Positions 8,388 to 16,541 are shown, counted from the stretch's first letter. The stretch: 41,670 bases of DNA from an uncultured Collinsella sp. (GCA_900551015.1 URUI01000008.1:1-41670); one strand, 5' to 3'. Notes: generated from the letters alone by a model not told the origin. Program-made: numbers and translations.

Positions 8388-9155
8388 CTACTCGCCTGCC
8401 TTGACGACCATAGAGGCGAAGTCGGCAGCCTTGAGCGAAGCGCCGCCCACGAGGGCGCCGTCAACGTCAGGCTTGGCGACGAGCTCGGCAATGTTGCCGG
8501 GCTTAGCGGAACCACCGTACAGGACGCGGATACCGTCGGCGAGCTCCTCGCCGAACATCTCCTTGAGGGTCTCACGGATAGCGCCGCAGACCTCCTGAGC
8601 GTCCTCGGCGGTAGCGGTCTTGCCGGTGCCGATAGCCCAGATGGGCTCGTAGGCGACGACGACCTGCTTGGGGCAGGTGATCTCAAGACCAGCAAGGCCA
8701 GCCTTGACCTGGTTCACGACGTGCTCGACATAGGTGCCAGCCTCGCGGACCTCGAGGGACTCGCCGCAGCAGAAGACGGGAACAAGACCGGCGGCAACGA
8801 GGGCCTTGGCCTTCTTGTTCTGATCCTCGTCGGTCTCGTGGAAGTAGTCGCGACGCTCGGAGTGACCGATGATGCAGTAGGTGCAGCCAGCGGACTTGAG
8901 CATGTCGCAAGAGGACTCACCGGTGAAGGCACCCTTGGCCTCCCAGTACACGTTCTGAGCACCGAGGGCGATGGGGGCAGCCTGAATACGGTCATGAACC
9001 GTGGTGATGTCAATGGTCGGAGGGCAGACGAGCACCTCGACGCCAGCCGGAACCTCGGGCAGAGCCTGAGCCAGCTCGTCGGCGAGCTTGGCGGCCTCGG
9101 CGACGTCGTTGTTCATCTTCCAGTTACCAGCGATAAGAAGGGTGCGATTAGGCAT
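8388..9155 (-). CDS. tpiA: Triose-phosphate isomerase
   Basis: A 255-residue TIM-barrel enzyme converting dihydroxyacetone phosphate to glyceraldehyde 3-phosphate. Catalytic residues are visible: Lys13 (GNWKMN), His98 (IIGHSERR) and Glu170 (AYEPIWAIGTG). The ATG at 9155 overlaps the end of pgk by 8 bp, indicating translational coupling. A longer frame upstream lacks family similarity, so I reject it. Length and motifs are standard. Confidence 0.96.
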   Translation of the reverse strand: MPNRTLLIAGNWKMNNDVAEAAKLADELAQALPEVPAGVEVLVCPPTIDITTVHDRIQAAPIALGAQNVYWEAKGAFTGESSCDMLKSAGCTYCIIGHSERRDYFHETDEDQNKKAKALVAAGLVPVFCCGESLEVREAGTYVEHVVNQVKAGLAGLEITCPKQVVVAYEPIWAIGTGKTATAEDAQEVCGAIRETLKEMFGEELADGIRVLYGGSAKPGNIAELVAKPDVDGALVGGASLKAADFASMVVKAGE

Positions 9156-10338
9156 CGAGAAGCGCCTCCACTCCGGGCAGGGCCTTACCCTCGACGAGCT
9201 CCATGGAAGCGCCACCACCGGTGGAGATCCAGCTCATCTTGTCGGCCAGGTTGAACTTGTTGACAGCCGCGACAGAGTCACCACCGCCGATGATCGAGGT
9301 GCAGTCGGCCTCGGCGACGGCCTCGGCGATAGCCTGGGTGCCGTGAGCGAAGTTGTCGAACTCGAAGACGCCCATGGGGCCGTTCCAGAACACGGTCTTG
9401 GCGCCCTTGACGGCCTCGGCGTAGAGCTCCTCGGTCTTGGGGCCGATGTCCATGCCCTCACGATCGTCGGGGATAGCGTCGGAAGCGACAACCTCGGGGA
9501 CAGCGTCCTCGCCAAAGTGATCGGCAACGCGGTTGTCGATGGGGAGCAGGATCTTGACGCCCTTCTCCTCGGCCTTCTTGAGCATCTCGCCAGCGCGCTC
9601 GACCCAGTCCTCTTCCTTGAGGGACTGACCGACGGTCAGGCCCTGAGCCAGGAAGAAGGTGTAGGCCATGCCGCCACCGATGATCAGGGTATCAGCGGAG
9701 TCGATGAGGTGATCGAGAACGCCGATCTTGGAGGAAACCTTGGAACCGCCGACGATAGCGACGAAGGGGCGCTCGGGCTCGGCGAAGATGCCGGTCAGCG
9801 TGTCGACCTCCTTCTCGAGCAGGAAGCCGGCGACGGCAGGCAGGTAAGCGGCGGGGCCCACGACGGAACCCTGGGCGCGGTGAGCGGTACCGAAGGCATC
9901 GAGAACGAAGACGTCACCATAGGAAGCGAGCTTCTTGGCGATCTCGGGATCGTTCTTCTTCTCACGCTTGTCAAAACGGACGTTCTCGAGAACGAGGACC
10001 TTGCCCGGCTCGACGGCGGCAACAGCCTCAGCAGCCTTCTCGCCGTAGGTGTCGGCGACAAAGGCAACATCGAGACCAGAGAGCTCAGCGAGCTTCTTGG
10101 CGACAGGCTCAAGGGAGAGCTCGGGCTGGAAGCCGGTGCCATCGGGACGGCCGAGGTGGCTCATGAGGATGACGCGAGCGTTGTGCTCAACGAGGTAGTT
10201 GATGGTGGGCAGGGCAGCCTTGATGCGGGTGGTGTCGCCAACGACGCCATCCTTGATAGGCACGTTGAAGTCAACGCGGACGAGAACGCGCTTGCCGTCG
10301 ACATCGATGTCGCGGACGGTCTTCTTGGTAAAGGCCAT
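9148..10338 (-). CDS. pgk: Phosphoglycerate kinase
   Basis: A 396-residue glycolytic kinase transferring phosphate from 1,3-bisphosphoglycerate to ADP. It begins MAFTKKTVRDIDVDGKRVLVRVDFNVP, the standard N-terminus, with SHLGRPDG and the C-terminal nucleotide-binding GGGDSVAAV and STGGGASMEL motifs. The ATG at 10338 follows AAAGG at 11 nt; an in-frame start 12 codons earlier is not supported. It is first in the pgk-tpiA-gpmI unit and is separated from gap by a hairpin. Confidence 0.96.
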   Translation of the reverse strand: MAFTKKTVRDIDVDGKRVLVRVDFNVPIKDGVVGDTTRIKAALPTINYLVEHNARVILMSHLGRPDGTGFQPELSLEPVAKKLAELSGLDVAFVADTYGEKAAEAVAAVEPGKVLVLENVRFDKREKKNDPEIAKKLASYGDVFVLDAFGTAHRAQGSVVGPAAYLPAVAGFLLEKEVDTLTGIFAEPERPFVAIVGGSKVSSKIGVLDHLIDSADTLIIGGGMAYTFFLAQGLTVGQSLKEEDWVERAGEMLKKAEEKGVKILLPIDNRVADHFGEDAVPEVVASDAIPDDREGMDIGPKTEELYAEAVKGAKTVFWNGPMGVFEFDNFAHGTQAIAEAVAEADCTSIIGGGDSVAAVNKFNLADKMSWISTGGGASMELVEGKALPGVEALLDA

Positions 10339-10394
10339 GTTTGCTTCTACCTTTCGTACGTGTCTGCCTCCCATTACGGCAGACGATTTCCTAT

Positions 10395-10441
10395 AAAAAG
10401 GGCGCGACCCTAGGGTGTAAGCCCTATGAGGCCGCGCCCTT
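10395..10441 (-). terminator. Branched hairpin terminator between gap and pgk
   Basis: Outer 9-bp perfect stem (10398-10406 with 10433-10441) enclosing a smaller TAGGG/CCCTA stem, followed by TTTTTATAGG on the transcribed strand. It likely ends or attenuates the gap transcript, allowing gap to be expressed above pgk-tpiA-gpmI. Confidence 0.75.
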
Positions 10442-10478
10442 CTTTAGACGCTCAACGAGCTATTCGCTAAAAGCTAAA

Positions 10479-11504
10479 TTAAGCAACGAACTTCTCGAAG
10501 TACTTGATGGTGCGGACCATCTGAGAGGTGTAGGAGTTCTCGTTGTCGTACCAAGAGGTGACCTGAACGAGGGTCTGGCCGTTGCCGAGGTCAGAGCACA
10601 TGGTCTGAGTGGCGTCGAAGATGGAGCCGTGAGTCTCGCCGATGATGTCGGTGGAGACGATGTCGTCCTCGTTGTAACCGAAGGTCTCGGAGATGGTGGA
10701 AGCGTAGGCCTTCATAGCGGCGTTGACCTCGTCGACGGTGACCTTCTTGTCAACGACAGCGTAGAGGTTGGTGATGGAGCCGGTCGGCGTCGGGACGCGC
10801 TGGGCGGCACCGATGAGCTTACCGTTGAGCTCGGGGAGAACCAGGCCGATAGCCTTGGCAGCACCGGTGGTGTTGGGGACGATGTTGACGGCGCAGGCGC
10901 GGCTACGACGCTTGTTGCCCTTGCGCTGCGGGCCGTCGAGCGGCATCTGGTCGCCGGTCCAGGCGTGAATGGTGGTCATGATGCCGGACACGATGGGAGC
11001 GAAGTCGTTCAGACCCTTGGCCATCGGGGCGAGGCAGTTGGTGGTGCAGGAAGCAGCGGAGATGATGTTGTCCTCAGCGGTCAGCGTCTCGTGGTTGACG
11101 TTGTACACGATGGTGGGCAGATCGCTGCCGGCCGGAGCGGAGATGACGACCTTCTTGGCGCCAGCGTTGATGTGGGCCTGAGCCTTAGCCTTGCTGGTGT
11201 AGAAGCCGGTGCACTCGAGAACGACGTCGACGTCGAGGTCGCCCCAAGGCAGGTTGTTGGCGTCGGCCTCCTTGTAGATCTTGATCTCCTTGCCGTCAAC
11301 GGTGATGGAATCCTCGCCAGCAACGACCTCGTGATCGCGAGCGTAGTTGCCCTGCGTGGAGTCGTACTTCAGCAGGTAAGCGAGCATATCGGGAGAGGTG
11401 AGGTCGTTGATAGCGACGATCTCGGAGCCCTCATGACCGAACATCTGACGGAAAGCCAGACGACCGATGCGACCGAAGCCGTTAATAGCAACCTTTACTG
11501 CCAT
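10479..11504 (-). CDS. gap: Glyceraldehyde-3-phosphate dehydrogenase, type I
   Basis: A 341-residue NAD-dependent enzyme. The Rossmann start is VAINGFGRIGRLAFRQ. The catalytic cysteine is Cys153 in ISAASCTTNCLAP. The residue block YDSTQGNY and the C-terminal SWYDNENSYTSQMVRT are typical of the family. The ATG at 11504 has AAAGGAG upstream; longer in-frame versions read through non-conserved leader. A 193-bp AT-rich promoter region separates it from whiA, so it probably has its own promoter. Confidence 0.96.
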   Translation of the reverse strand: MAVKVAINGFGRIGRLAFRQMFGHEGSEIVAINDLTSPDMLAYLLKYDSTQGNYARDHEVVAGEDSITVDGKEIKIYKEADANNLPWGDLDVDVVLECTGFYTSKAKAQAHINAGAKKVVISAPAGSDLPTIVYNVNHETLTAEDNIISAASCTTNCLAPMAKGLNDFAPIVSGIMTTIHAWTGDQMPLDGPQRKGNKRRSRACAVNIVPNTTGAAKAIGLVLPELNGKLIGAAQRVPTPTGSITNLYAVVDKKVTVDEVNAAMKAYASTISETFGYNEDDIVSTDIIGETHGSIFDATQTMCSDLGNGQTLVQVTSWYDNENSYTSQMVRTIKYFEKFVA

Positions 11505-11576
11505 TGTGTCTCCTTTCGTAAGGCCCCCGCAAGCTACAGCGCCCGCCGTTGAGGCCCACAAACTAACCACTCGCCT

Positions 11577-11606
11577 AATATACCTTTTTTTTGACTTGAA
11601 TTTCAC
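11577..11606 (-). promoter_or_regulatory. Candidate gap promoter
   Basis: On the minus strand GTGAAA (11606-11601), an 18-nt A-rich spacer, then TATATT (11582-11577). The -35 matches the sigma-70 consensus at 4 of 6 positions. It lies about 75 bp before the gap ATG in a strikingly AT-rich stretch. Confidence 0.45.
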
Positions 11607-11638
11607 GAGAATAGTCGAAATTGAAAATCAAATTTACG

Positions 11639-11652
11639 TTAAAACGTTTTAA
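11639..11652. promoter_or_regulatory. Perfect 14-bp palindrome upstream of gap (LacI-type operator candidate)
   Basis: TTAAAACGTTTTAA is fully self-complementary, with the central CG typical of LacI-family operators. It lies about 33 bp upstream of the proposed -35. A related sequence, T-N-AAACGTTT-N-A, occurs upstream of the importer binding protein at 24346-24357. Binding is inference. Confidence 0.45.
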
Positions 11653-11697
11653 AGAATAAAATAGCAGCTAAATCCGTATATAAGTCGATACTATAAA

Positions 11698-12627
11698 CTA
11701 CCTGTTTGCTTCAATGAGCTTTTCAAGCCTCAAAACTCGATGGTAGAGGGCCGACTTCGACAAGGGAGGGTCAGCCATCTCCCCTAAATCACGCAGCGAC
11801 AGATCGGGATAGCGCTCGCGCAGGTCGCAAAAGACCGCCAAGGCATCCGGAAGCGCATCGCGAAGGCCGCGCTGCTCGAGCTCATCGATAAGCGCAAGCT
11901 GATGTTGGGCAGCACCGGCGCTTCTGGTCTGGTTGGCGAGCTCGGCGTTCACGCGACGGTTCACATCGTTCTTAACCAACTTGACCGCGCGCGCCTCCTC
12001 AATCTCGGCAACGCTGCGCTTGGCACCAATCAGCTTTAATAAATGCTCGATTTCCTCGGCGCTCTTAATGTACACGGCATATGACCCCCGCCGCGCATTA
12101 ACACGAGCATGGACCCCAATCTGCCCCAACAGGTCGCAAAGCCCCTTGGCATATTGCTCGCCCTGCACCGCGATCTCCAAATGAAAATCGCCGCGTGGAT
12201 CGGCCACGAAGCCGCCCGCGATGAGCGCGCCGCGGATGTAGGCAAGCCTGCAGCAGGGACGGGCAACGATGTGTCGGGGAACACCAGCAACGAGCCCTCC
12301 CCTGCGGTCTAGAATGCCCAGCAGCACCAGAGCCTTGTCCAGGTCGGGTTGATCGGGCAGGGTAATGAGATAGTTACGGACCTTATGCAAGACCGATTTA
12401 CGAACGGTGAATTCCGTTTTGAGCTTAAGGATGCGATGCGTCAGCGTGATCATCGTGCGCGCGACGGCTCCCGTCTCGGTCGCGACCGTCAAACGATACC
12501 GCCCGGAGCCGGCCAACGAAAGCGTACCGCTCACACGCGTCAGGGCGGCAAGCGTCGACAAATCGCAGTATTCACATTCGGGTTCGCAGCGCGCAAGCTC
12601 GTCGCGCACCTCAGCGGTAAACGACAT
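11698..12627 (-). CDS. whiA: DNA-binding protein WhiA
   Basis: A 309-residue WhiA protein, with an N-terminal LAGLIDADG-like fold and a C-terminal helix-turn-helix. The start MSFTAEVRDELAR and the ending SLRDLGEMADPPLSKSALYHRVLRLEKL fit the family closely. In Streptomyces WhiA activates sporulation division genes; in non-sporulating Gram-positives it affects division and chromosome segregation, so its role here is likely in the cell cycle. It begins 6 bp after rapZ. The usual neighbour yvcK, normally between rapZ and whiA, is absent. Confidence 0.93.
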   Translation of the reverse strand: MSFTAEVRDELARCEPECEYCDLSTLAALTRVSGTLSLAGSGRYRLTVATETGAVARTMITLTHRILKLKTEFTVRKSVLHKVRNYLITLPDQPDLDKALVLLGILDRRGGLVAGVPRHIVARPCCRLAYIRGALIAGGFVADPRGDFHLEIAVQGEQYAKGLCDLLGQIGVHARVNARRGSYAVYIKSAEEIEHLLKLIGAKRSVAEIEEARAVKLVKNDVNRRVNAELANQTRSAGAAQHQLALIDELEQRGLRDALPDALAVFCDLRERYPDLSLRDLGEMADPPLSKSALYHRVLRLEKLIEANR

Positions 12628-12633
12628 GCAGGC

Positions 12634-13554
12634 CTATGCCTTCGTGTTGGCGCGCGACAGGTCGCGGTGGGAGATGCTCACGTGATACTGGGCGCCTTCC
12701 AGGTAACGGGCCGTGGCCTCGGCAATGGCGACGCTACGGTGCTGTCCGCCCGTGCAGCCGATGGCGATAGAAAGCTGCGGCTTACCCTCCGCGATATAGC
12801 CCGGCATCACCGTATCGAGCAGCTGCGTCCAGGCCTTCCAGAACTCCTGGGTCTTGGGATGGTCCAGAACAAAGTCGGAGACTTTCTTATCGAGACCGGT
12901 CATGGTACGCATCTCGGGATCGTAAAACGGATTGGGCAGGAAGCGAACGTCGATCATAATGTCCGCCTCGACGGGCATACCGTGCTTAAAGCCAAACGAG
13001 AACACGTGAACGTCCATGAGCTGCTGGTCGGACAACTCGGAGAACGCCATGCGCAATTTGTTGCGCAGGGCAGAGGTGCGCAGGCGGCTCGTGTCGATAA
13101 TCATATCGGCTCGATCGCGCACGCCCTGCAGCTGAAGGCGCTCGCGCTGAATGGCATCGGCCGTAGTCTCCCCCGGCTTGGCAATGGGATGACGGCGGCG
13201 ATTTTCGCTGTAGCGACGAATCAGCACCTCGTCAGAAGCCTCCAGGAACACGATGTCGCAGCTCATCTCGCGCTCTTCGAGCGCGGCGACCGCATCGAGC
13301 AACTCGTCAAACAGTCCCTGGCTACGCAAATCGCAGGTGACGGCGAGATGCCTGCCCACGCCCGTATTGATGCCGACGAGCTCGGCAAGCTGGGCGATGA
13401 GACGCGGAGGTAGGTTATCAATGCAAAAATAGCCCATGTCCTCGAACACGTGCATGGCCTGTGTGCGGCCCGATCCGGACATTCCGGTGATGATGACGAT
13501 ATCGGGGATGCGCTCCGAGCGCTCCGCCGCATCCATGGCATCTCCCTTTTGCAT
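12634..13554 (-). CDS. rapZ: RapZ-family nucleotide-binding protein (YvcJ)
   Basis: A 306-residue protein with an N-terminal P-loop (ITGMSGSGRTQAM) and a C-terminal RapZ domain with GCTGGQHRSVAIAE. Arg replaces the usual Walker-A Lys; from memory this also occurs in actinobacterial homologues. In E. coli RapZ guides decay of GlmZ RNA and senses GlcN-6-P; in Gram-positives its role is less clear. The start at 13554 has GGGAGG 6 nt upstream; ATG 13536 (MDAAERSERIPD) also has GGGAG at 5 nt and is a real alternative. Being next to an amino-sugar pathway is notable, but the rapZ-whiA pairing is ancestral. Confidence 0.9.
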   Translation of the reverse strand: MQKGDAMDAAERSERIPDIVIITGMSGSGRTQAMHVFEDMGYFCIDNLPPRLIAQLAELVGINTGVGRHLAVTCDLRSQGLFDELLDAVAALEEREMSCDIVFLEASDEVLIRRYSENRRRHPIAKPGETTADAIQRERLQLQGVRDRADMIIDTSRLRTSALRNKLRMAFSELSDQQLMDVHVFSFGFKHGMPVEADIMIDVRFLPNPFYDPEMRTMTGLDKKVSDFVLDHPKTQEFWKAWTQLLDTVMPGYIAEGKPQLSIAIGCTGGQHRSVAIAEATARYLEGAQYHVSISHRDLSRANTKA

Positions 13555-13574
13555 GTGCTGCCTCCCAAAAACAA

Positions 13575-13604
13575 GCGCGGGACCCAGCAACCCGGATCCC
13601 GCGC
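13575..13604 (-). terminator. Hairpin with T-tract between nanE and rapZ
   Basis: 11-bp stem (13594-13604 with 13575-13585, one G-U pair on the transcribed strand) followed by TTGTTTTTGGGAGG. The T-tract runs straight into the rapZ ribosome binding site. It should stop transcription leaving the nan genes. A TATACT at about 13621-13626 could be a -10 for rapZ; if so this hairpin would lie in the rapZ leader as an attenuator. Confidence 0.75.
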
Positions 13605-13655
13605 GGTCAATTGCCTATATTGAGTATACCGCCCCGAGCGGATACGAGGCCTGTC

Positions 13656-14342
13656 TTACGCCTCAAGCGCAGCCTTGAACCAACTCGTAATACTCGTGGG
13701 GTGCGTGATGGCGGTGCCGACGACAACGGCCCAGGCGCCAGCATCGATCGCAGCGCGAGCCTCCTCGGGCGTGTGCACGCGGCCCTCGCAGATGATGGGA
13801 AGACCGGGGAATTCCTCGGTCGCCTGACGCAGGAGTGGCAGGTCGGGGCCATCGGCCATGGTGCAGTCGATGGCGGCGACGCCGTGAGAAAGCGTGGTGG
13901 ATACCAGGTCAAAGCCCATATCAACCGCACGGCGAATGTCCTCGATGGTGGCACAATCCGCCATCAGGAGCACGCCCTCCTCGTGCAGCGGGCGGAAGGT
14001 ATCCTCGACGGTCTTGCCATCGGGACGCGGACGATCGGTGGCGTCGATCGCCACGATATCGGCACCGGCAGCAACGCAGGCGCGAGCGTGACGCAGCGTC
14101 GGCGTGATGTAAACGCCCTCGTGTCCATCCTTCCACAGGCCGATGACGGGAACCTCACAGCGACCCTTAATAGCGGCAATGTCGGCAAGGCCCTGACAGC
14201 GAATGGCGGCGGCGCCGCCAAGCTCGCAAGCGCGAGACATTTGAGCCATGGTCTCGGGCGTACGAAGCGGCTCGCCCATATACGCCTGAACGCTCACGAC
14301 GAGCTTGCCCTTCAGGGATTGAATCAAAGGATCGACGGTCAT
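13656..14342 (-). CDS. nanE: N-acetylmannosamine-6-phosphate 2-epimerase
   Basis: A 228-residue TIM-barrel enzyme converting ManNAc-6-P to GlcNAc-6-P, the third cytoplasmic step of sialic acid catabolism. The N-terminal LVVSVQAYMGEPL, the catalytic-lysine motif LWKDGHEGVYITPT (Lys71) and the phosphate-site ending GAWAVVVGTAITHPTSIT are all present. The ATG at 14342 gives the standard N-terminus. It is the last gene of the nanA-nanK-nanE set; a long hairpin precedes it and a terminator follows. Confidence 0.93.
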   Translation of the reverse strand: MTVDPLIQSLKGKLVVSVQAYMGEPLRTPETMAQMSRACELGGAAAIRCQGLADIAAIKGRCEVPVIGLWKDGHEGVYITPTLRHARACVAAGADIVAIDATDRPRPDGKTVEDTFRPLHEEGVLLMADCATIEDIRRAVDMGFDLVSTTLSHGVAAIDCTMADGPDLPLLRQATEEFPGLPIICEGRVHTPEEARAAIDAGAWAVVVGTAITHPTSITSWFKAALEA

Positions 14343-14368
14343 GTTCGACTCAACCTTTCTCAAAACAG

Positions 14369-14464
14369 CCTTCTGAGACACCGCACCTTGACGTTCAAAC
14401 CGTCGCTCGCGTACCGAAGTACGCTTCGCTCCTCTTTCACGTCAATCTGCGGCACCTCAGAAGG
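14369..14464 (-). ncRNA. 96-nt nested hairpin with UUCG loop between nanK and nanE
   Basis: The 140-bp gap between nanK and nanE folds almost entirely into one hairpin. On the transcribed strand the base is CCTTCTGAG with CTCAGAAGG (9 bp), then 8 bp with three G-U pairs, a 2x2 internal loop, TTGACGT with ACGTCAA (7 bp), a larger internal loop, and GCGTAC-TTCG-GTACGC, a UUCG tetraloop closed by C-G. Only a short TTTT follows. It could be an mRNA processing or stability element, a partial terminator, or a dispersed palindromic repeat. No known riboswitch class is recognisable to me. Confidence 0.7.
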
Positions 14465-14482
14465 CGCACTTGGTAGTTATGT

Positions 14483-15448
14483 TTACTTCAACGACGCAAG
14501 AAGGTGTTCGGCGGCACCGATGAGCGGAGCATCGCCCTCCAGAGAACCGATGAGGATCGGCGCGTCCTGAAGCGGATCGAGCGCCTGGCTGGCATAGCCC
14601 TCGTGCACCGAATCCTTCCACGTCTGCGAACGCCAATCGGGACCTTGGTGAATCACGCCGCCCGAAAGCACGATGACCTCAGGGTCCAGGATGTTAGCGA
14701 GCGAGCCCAAGCTGGCACCCAGCGCAAAGCCGGCATCATGGATGACCTCGGTCGCCTTTGCGTCGCCTGCACGGCACAGGTCGTTCACATCGCGACCGAC
14801 CGAAGGACGGCTGGGGTCGACGCGGCCAAAGCGCTCATCGTACATACGACCAATGGAAGTGCCCGAAGCGACAGACTCAAGATGACCGGAACGCCCGCAG
14901 GCGCAGGGAATGCCGGCGGCAGCCGAGCACTCGATGTGGCCCATATGGCCAGCAGCACCATGGAAGCCCTGCATCACGCGGCCGTTCTCGACATATGCGC
15001 CGCCAATGCCCGTACCGATGCCAAGACACAAGACGGAGAACTTGCCCTTGCCGACGCCCCAGTGGGCCTCGCCCAGAGCATGAGCCTGCACGTCGCCTAC
15101 AACGGCAACGGGAAGACCGAGATCCTCACGCAGACGCGGCCCCAACTGAACGCCGGACCAGCCGGGCATGATCTCATTGGCATACGCGATGGCGCCCGTC
15201 TTGGGATCGACGACGCCGGCGGCACCGATACCGACGCCAAGGACCTCGACATCGGGATTCGCCTCGAGAGCAGCCTTGATGGACGCCTCAATACGCTGGA
15301 AGACGGCCTCGCCGCCCTCTTGGGCCTCCGTGGGAACCTCGGCCTCAAAAACGGGATGGGGCACACTACCGTCAGCCGGGTACTCCATGATGGCAGTCGC
15401 AATCTTAGTTCCGCCGATATCGACAGAGCAGACGTACTTGTTCTCCAT
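14483..15448 (-). CDS. nanK: ROK-family sugar kinase, probable N-acetylmannosamine kinase
   Basis: A 321-residue ROK kinase expected to phosphorylate ManNAc to ManNAc-6-P. The ATP motif is VDIGGTKIA near residue 9. The catalytic Asp lies in VGDVQAHALGE, where the family usually has NDANA. The zinc motif reads CACGRSGHLE with His in place of the usual third Cys. The ATG at 15448 has AAGGAG at 6 nt. Its position between nanA and nanE points to NanK; on sequence alone glucokinase or another N-acylhexosamine kinase would be possible. Hairpins flank it on both sides. Confidence 0.85.
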   Translation of the reverse strand: MENKYVCSVDIGGTKIATAIMEYPADGSVPHPVFEAEVPTEAQEGGEAVFQRIEASIKAALEANPDVEVLGVGIGAAGVVDPKTGAIAYANEIMPGWSGVQLGPRLREDLGLPVAVVGDVQAHALGEAHWGVGKGKFSVLCLGIGTGIGGAYVENGRVMQGFHGAAGHMGHIECSAAAGIPCACGRSGHLESVASGTSIGRMYDERFGRVDPSRPSVGRDVNDLCRAGDAKATEVIHDAGFALGASLGSLANILDPEVIVLSGGVIHQGPDWRSQTWKDSVHEGYASQALDPLQDAPILIGSLEGDAPLIGAAEHLLASLK

Positions 15449-15548
15449 GTCGCTCTCCTTCGGAGATAAAAACAACTACAGGAAATGCGCCGTCAGGCTA
15501 GCCGTCACAGCGCAGTAAAGGTTATCCAGGTGCCCAAGATCGCCGAGA

Positions 15549-15590
15549 AACCGTGTGGCAATTGACCGAATGGGTCATGGCCACACGGTT
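15549..15590 (-). terminator. Hairpin between nanA and nanK
   Basis: Perfect 11-bp outer stem (15549-15559 with 15580-15590) plus an inner TGACC/GGTCA stem, followed by TTTCTCGG on the transcribed strand. It lies 31 bp past the nanA stop. The T-tract is weak, so partial termination or transcript stabilisation is likely, rather than a full stop. Confidence 0.6.
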
Positions 15591-15620
15591 GAGGTGCGAG
15601 GTCGGGTGCCTGGGAAAGCT

Positions 15621-16541
15621 TTACAGGAGACCGTTGTCCTGGAGGACCTTCTTAATAGCCTCGACGTTCTCGCCGGTCATGGCCTTCACCGGGCGCGGCA
15701 TGGTCGGGCTGTCGAAGATGCCCATGAGGTTCATAGCGGTCTTGAAGGCGCCGACGCCACCGGCATAGCCCTGGACGCCCGAGGTGACATCCCAGATGTG
15801 CGAAATCTCATTGAGGCGATCCTGCTCGGCCTTGACGGTAGCCCAGTCACCGGCTTGAGCGGCCTTCCACTGACGAACGTAGCCCTCGGGCTCAACGTTG
15901 GCGAGACCCGGGACAGAGCCGTCGGCGCCACCGAGGTAAGCGCCGTCGACAACAACCTCGTGGCCGGTGAGGATGCTCATCGGATGGCCGTTCTTCTCGT
16001 TCTCCTGAACGAGGTAGCGGAACGAGATGTCATCACCCGAGGAATCCTTGACGCCAGCAAGGACGCCCTCGGCGCCGAGCTTGGCAAGGAGCTTCCAGGG
16101 GAGCTTGGTGTGAACGCAGACGGGAATGTCATAGGCAAAGATGGGCAGGTCAAGCTCCTCGTGCAGGATGCGGAAGTGCTCCTCGACCTCGGTCATGCCC
16201 TGCAGGGCATAGAACGGGCAGGTGGCGACGAGGGCATCGGCGCCCAGCTCCTGAGCGACCTTGCCGTGCTCAATCATGCGCTCGGTCTCGGTATCGATGA
16301 TGCCGACCAGAACAGGCACGCGGTGGTCGACGATGCGGACGGCCTCGGCGATGATCTGGCGACGACGCTCGTCGGTGGAGAAAACGACCTCACCCGAAGA
16401 GCCCAAGAAGAACAGGCCATCGACGCCGGCATCGATCATGCGGTTGATGCTGCGCTCAAAGGAGGCAACATCGAGCTGGTGATCTTCGGTATCGGGAACA
16501 ACGACGGGAGGGATAACGCCGGTGAATTTCTGAGTTGCCAC
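15621..16541 (-). CDS. nanA: N-acetylneuraminate lyase (DHDPS/NAL family)
   Basis: A 306-residue class I aldolase that cleaves N-acetylneuraminate to ManNAc and pyruvate. Schiff-base Lys165 (GVLAGVKDSSGD) and Tyr137 (FAYDIPV) fall at the same numbers as in E. coli NanA. The carboxylate-binding motif is GSSGEV rather than GSTGE; I recall this form from actinobacterial NanA. The start is GTG at 16541 with AAGGAG 6 nt upstream; longer ATG frames run into the esterase paralogue. Other DHDPS-family aldolases cannot be excluded on sequence alone, but neighbours nanK and nanE make the lyase role likely. Confidence 0.87.
   Translation of the reverse strand: MATQKFTGVIPPVVVPDTEDHQLDVASFERSINRMIDAGVDGLFFLGSSGEVVFSTDERRRQIIAEAVRIVDHRVPVLVGIIDTETERMIEHGKVAQELGADALVATCPFYALQGMTEVEEHFRILHEELDLPIFAYDIPVCVHTKLPWKLLAKLGAEGVLAGVKDSSGDDISFRYLVQENEKNGHPMSILTGHEVVVDGAYLGGADGSVPGLANVEPEGYVRQWKAAQAGDWATVKAEQDRLNEISHIWDVTSGVQGYAGGVGAFKTAMNLMGIFDSPTMPRPVKAMTGENVEAIKKVLQDNGLL

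Noticed and set aside
15621..16541. 4-hydroxy-tetrahydrodipicolinate synthase (dapA)
   Set aside because: The motif GSSGE and neighbours nanK and nanE argue for the lyase; a lysine pathway gene would not be expected in this cluster.
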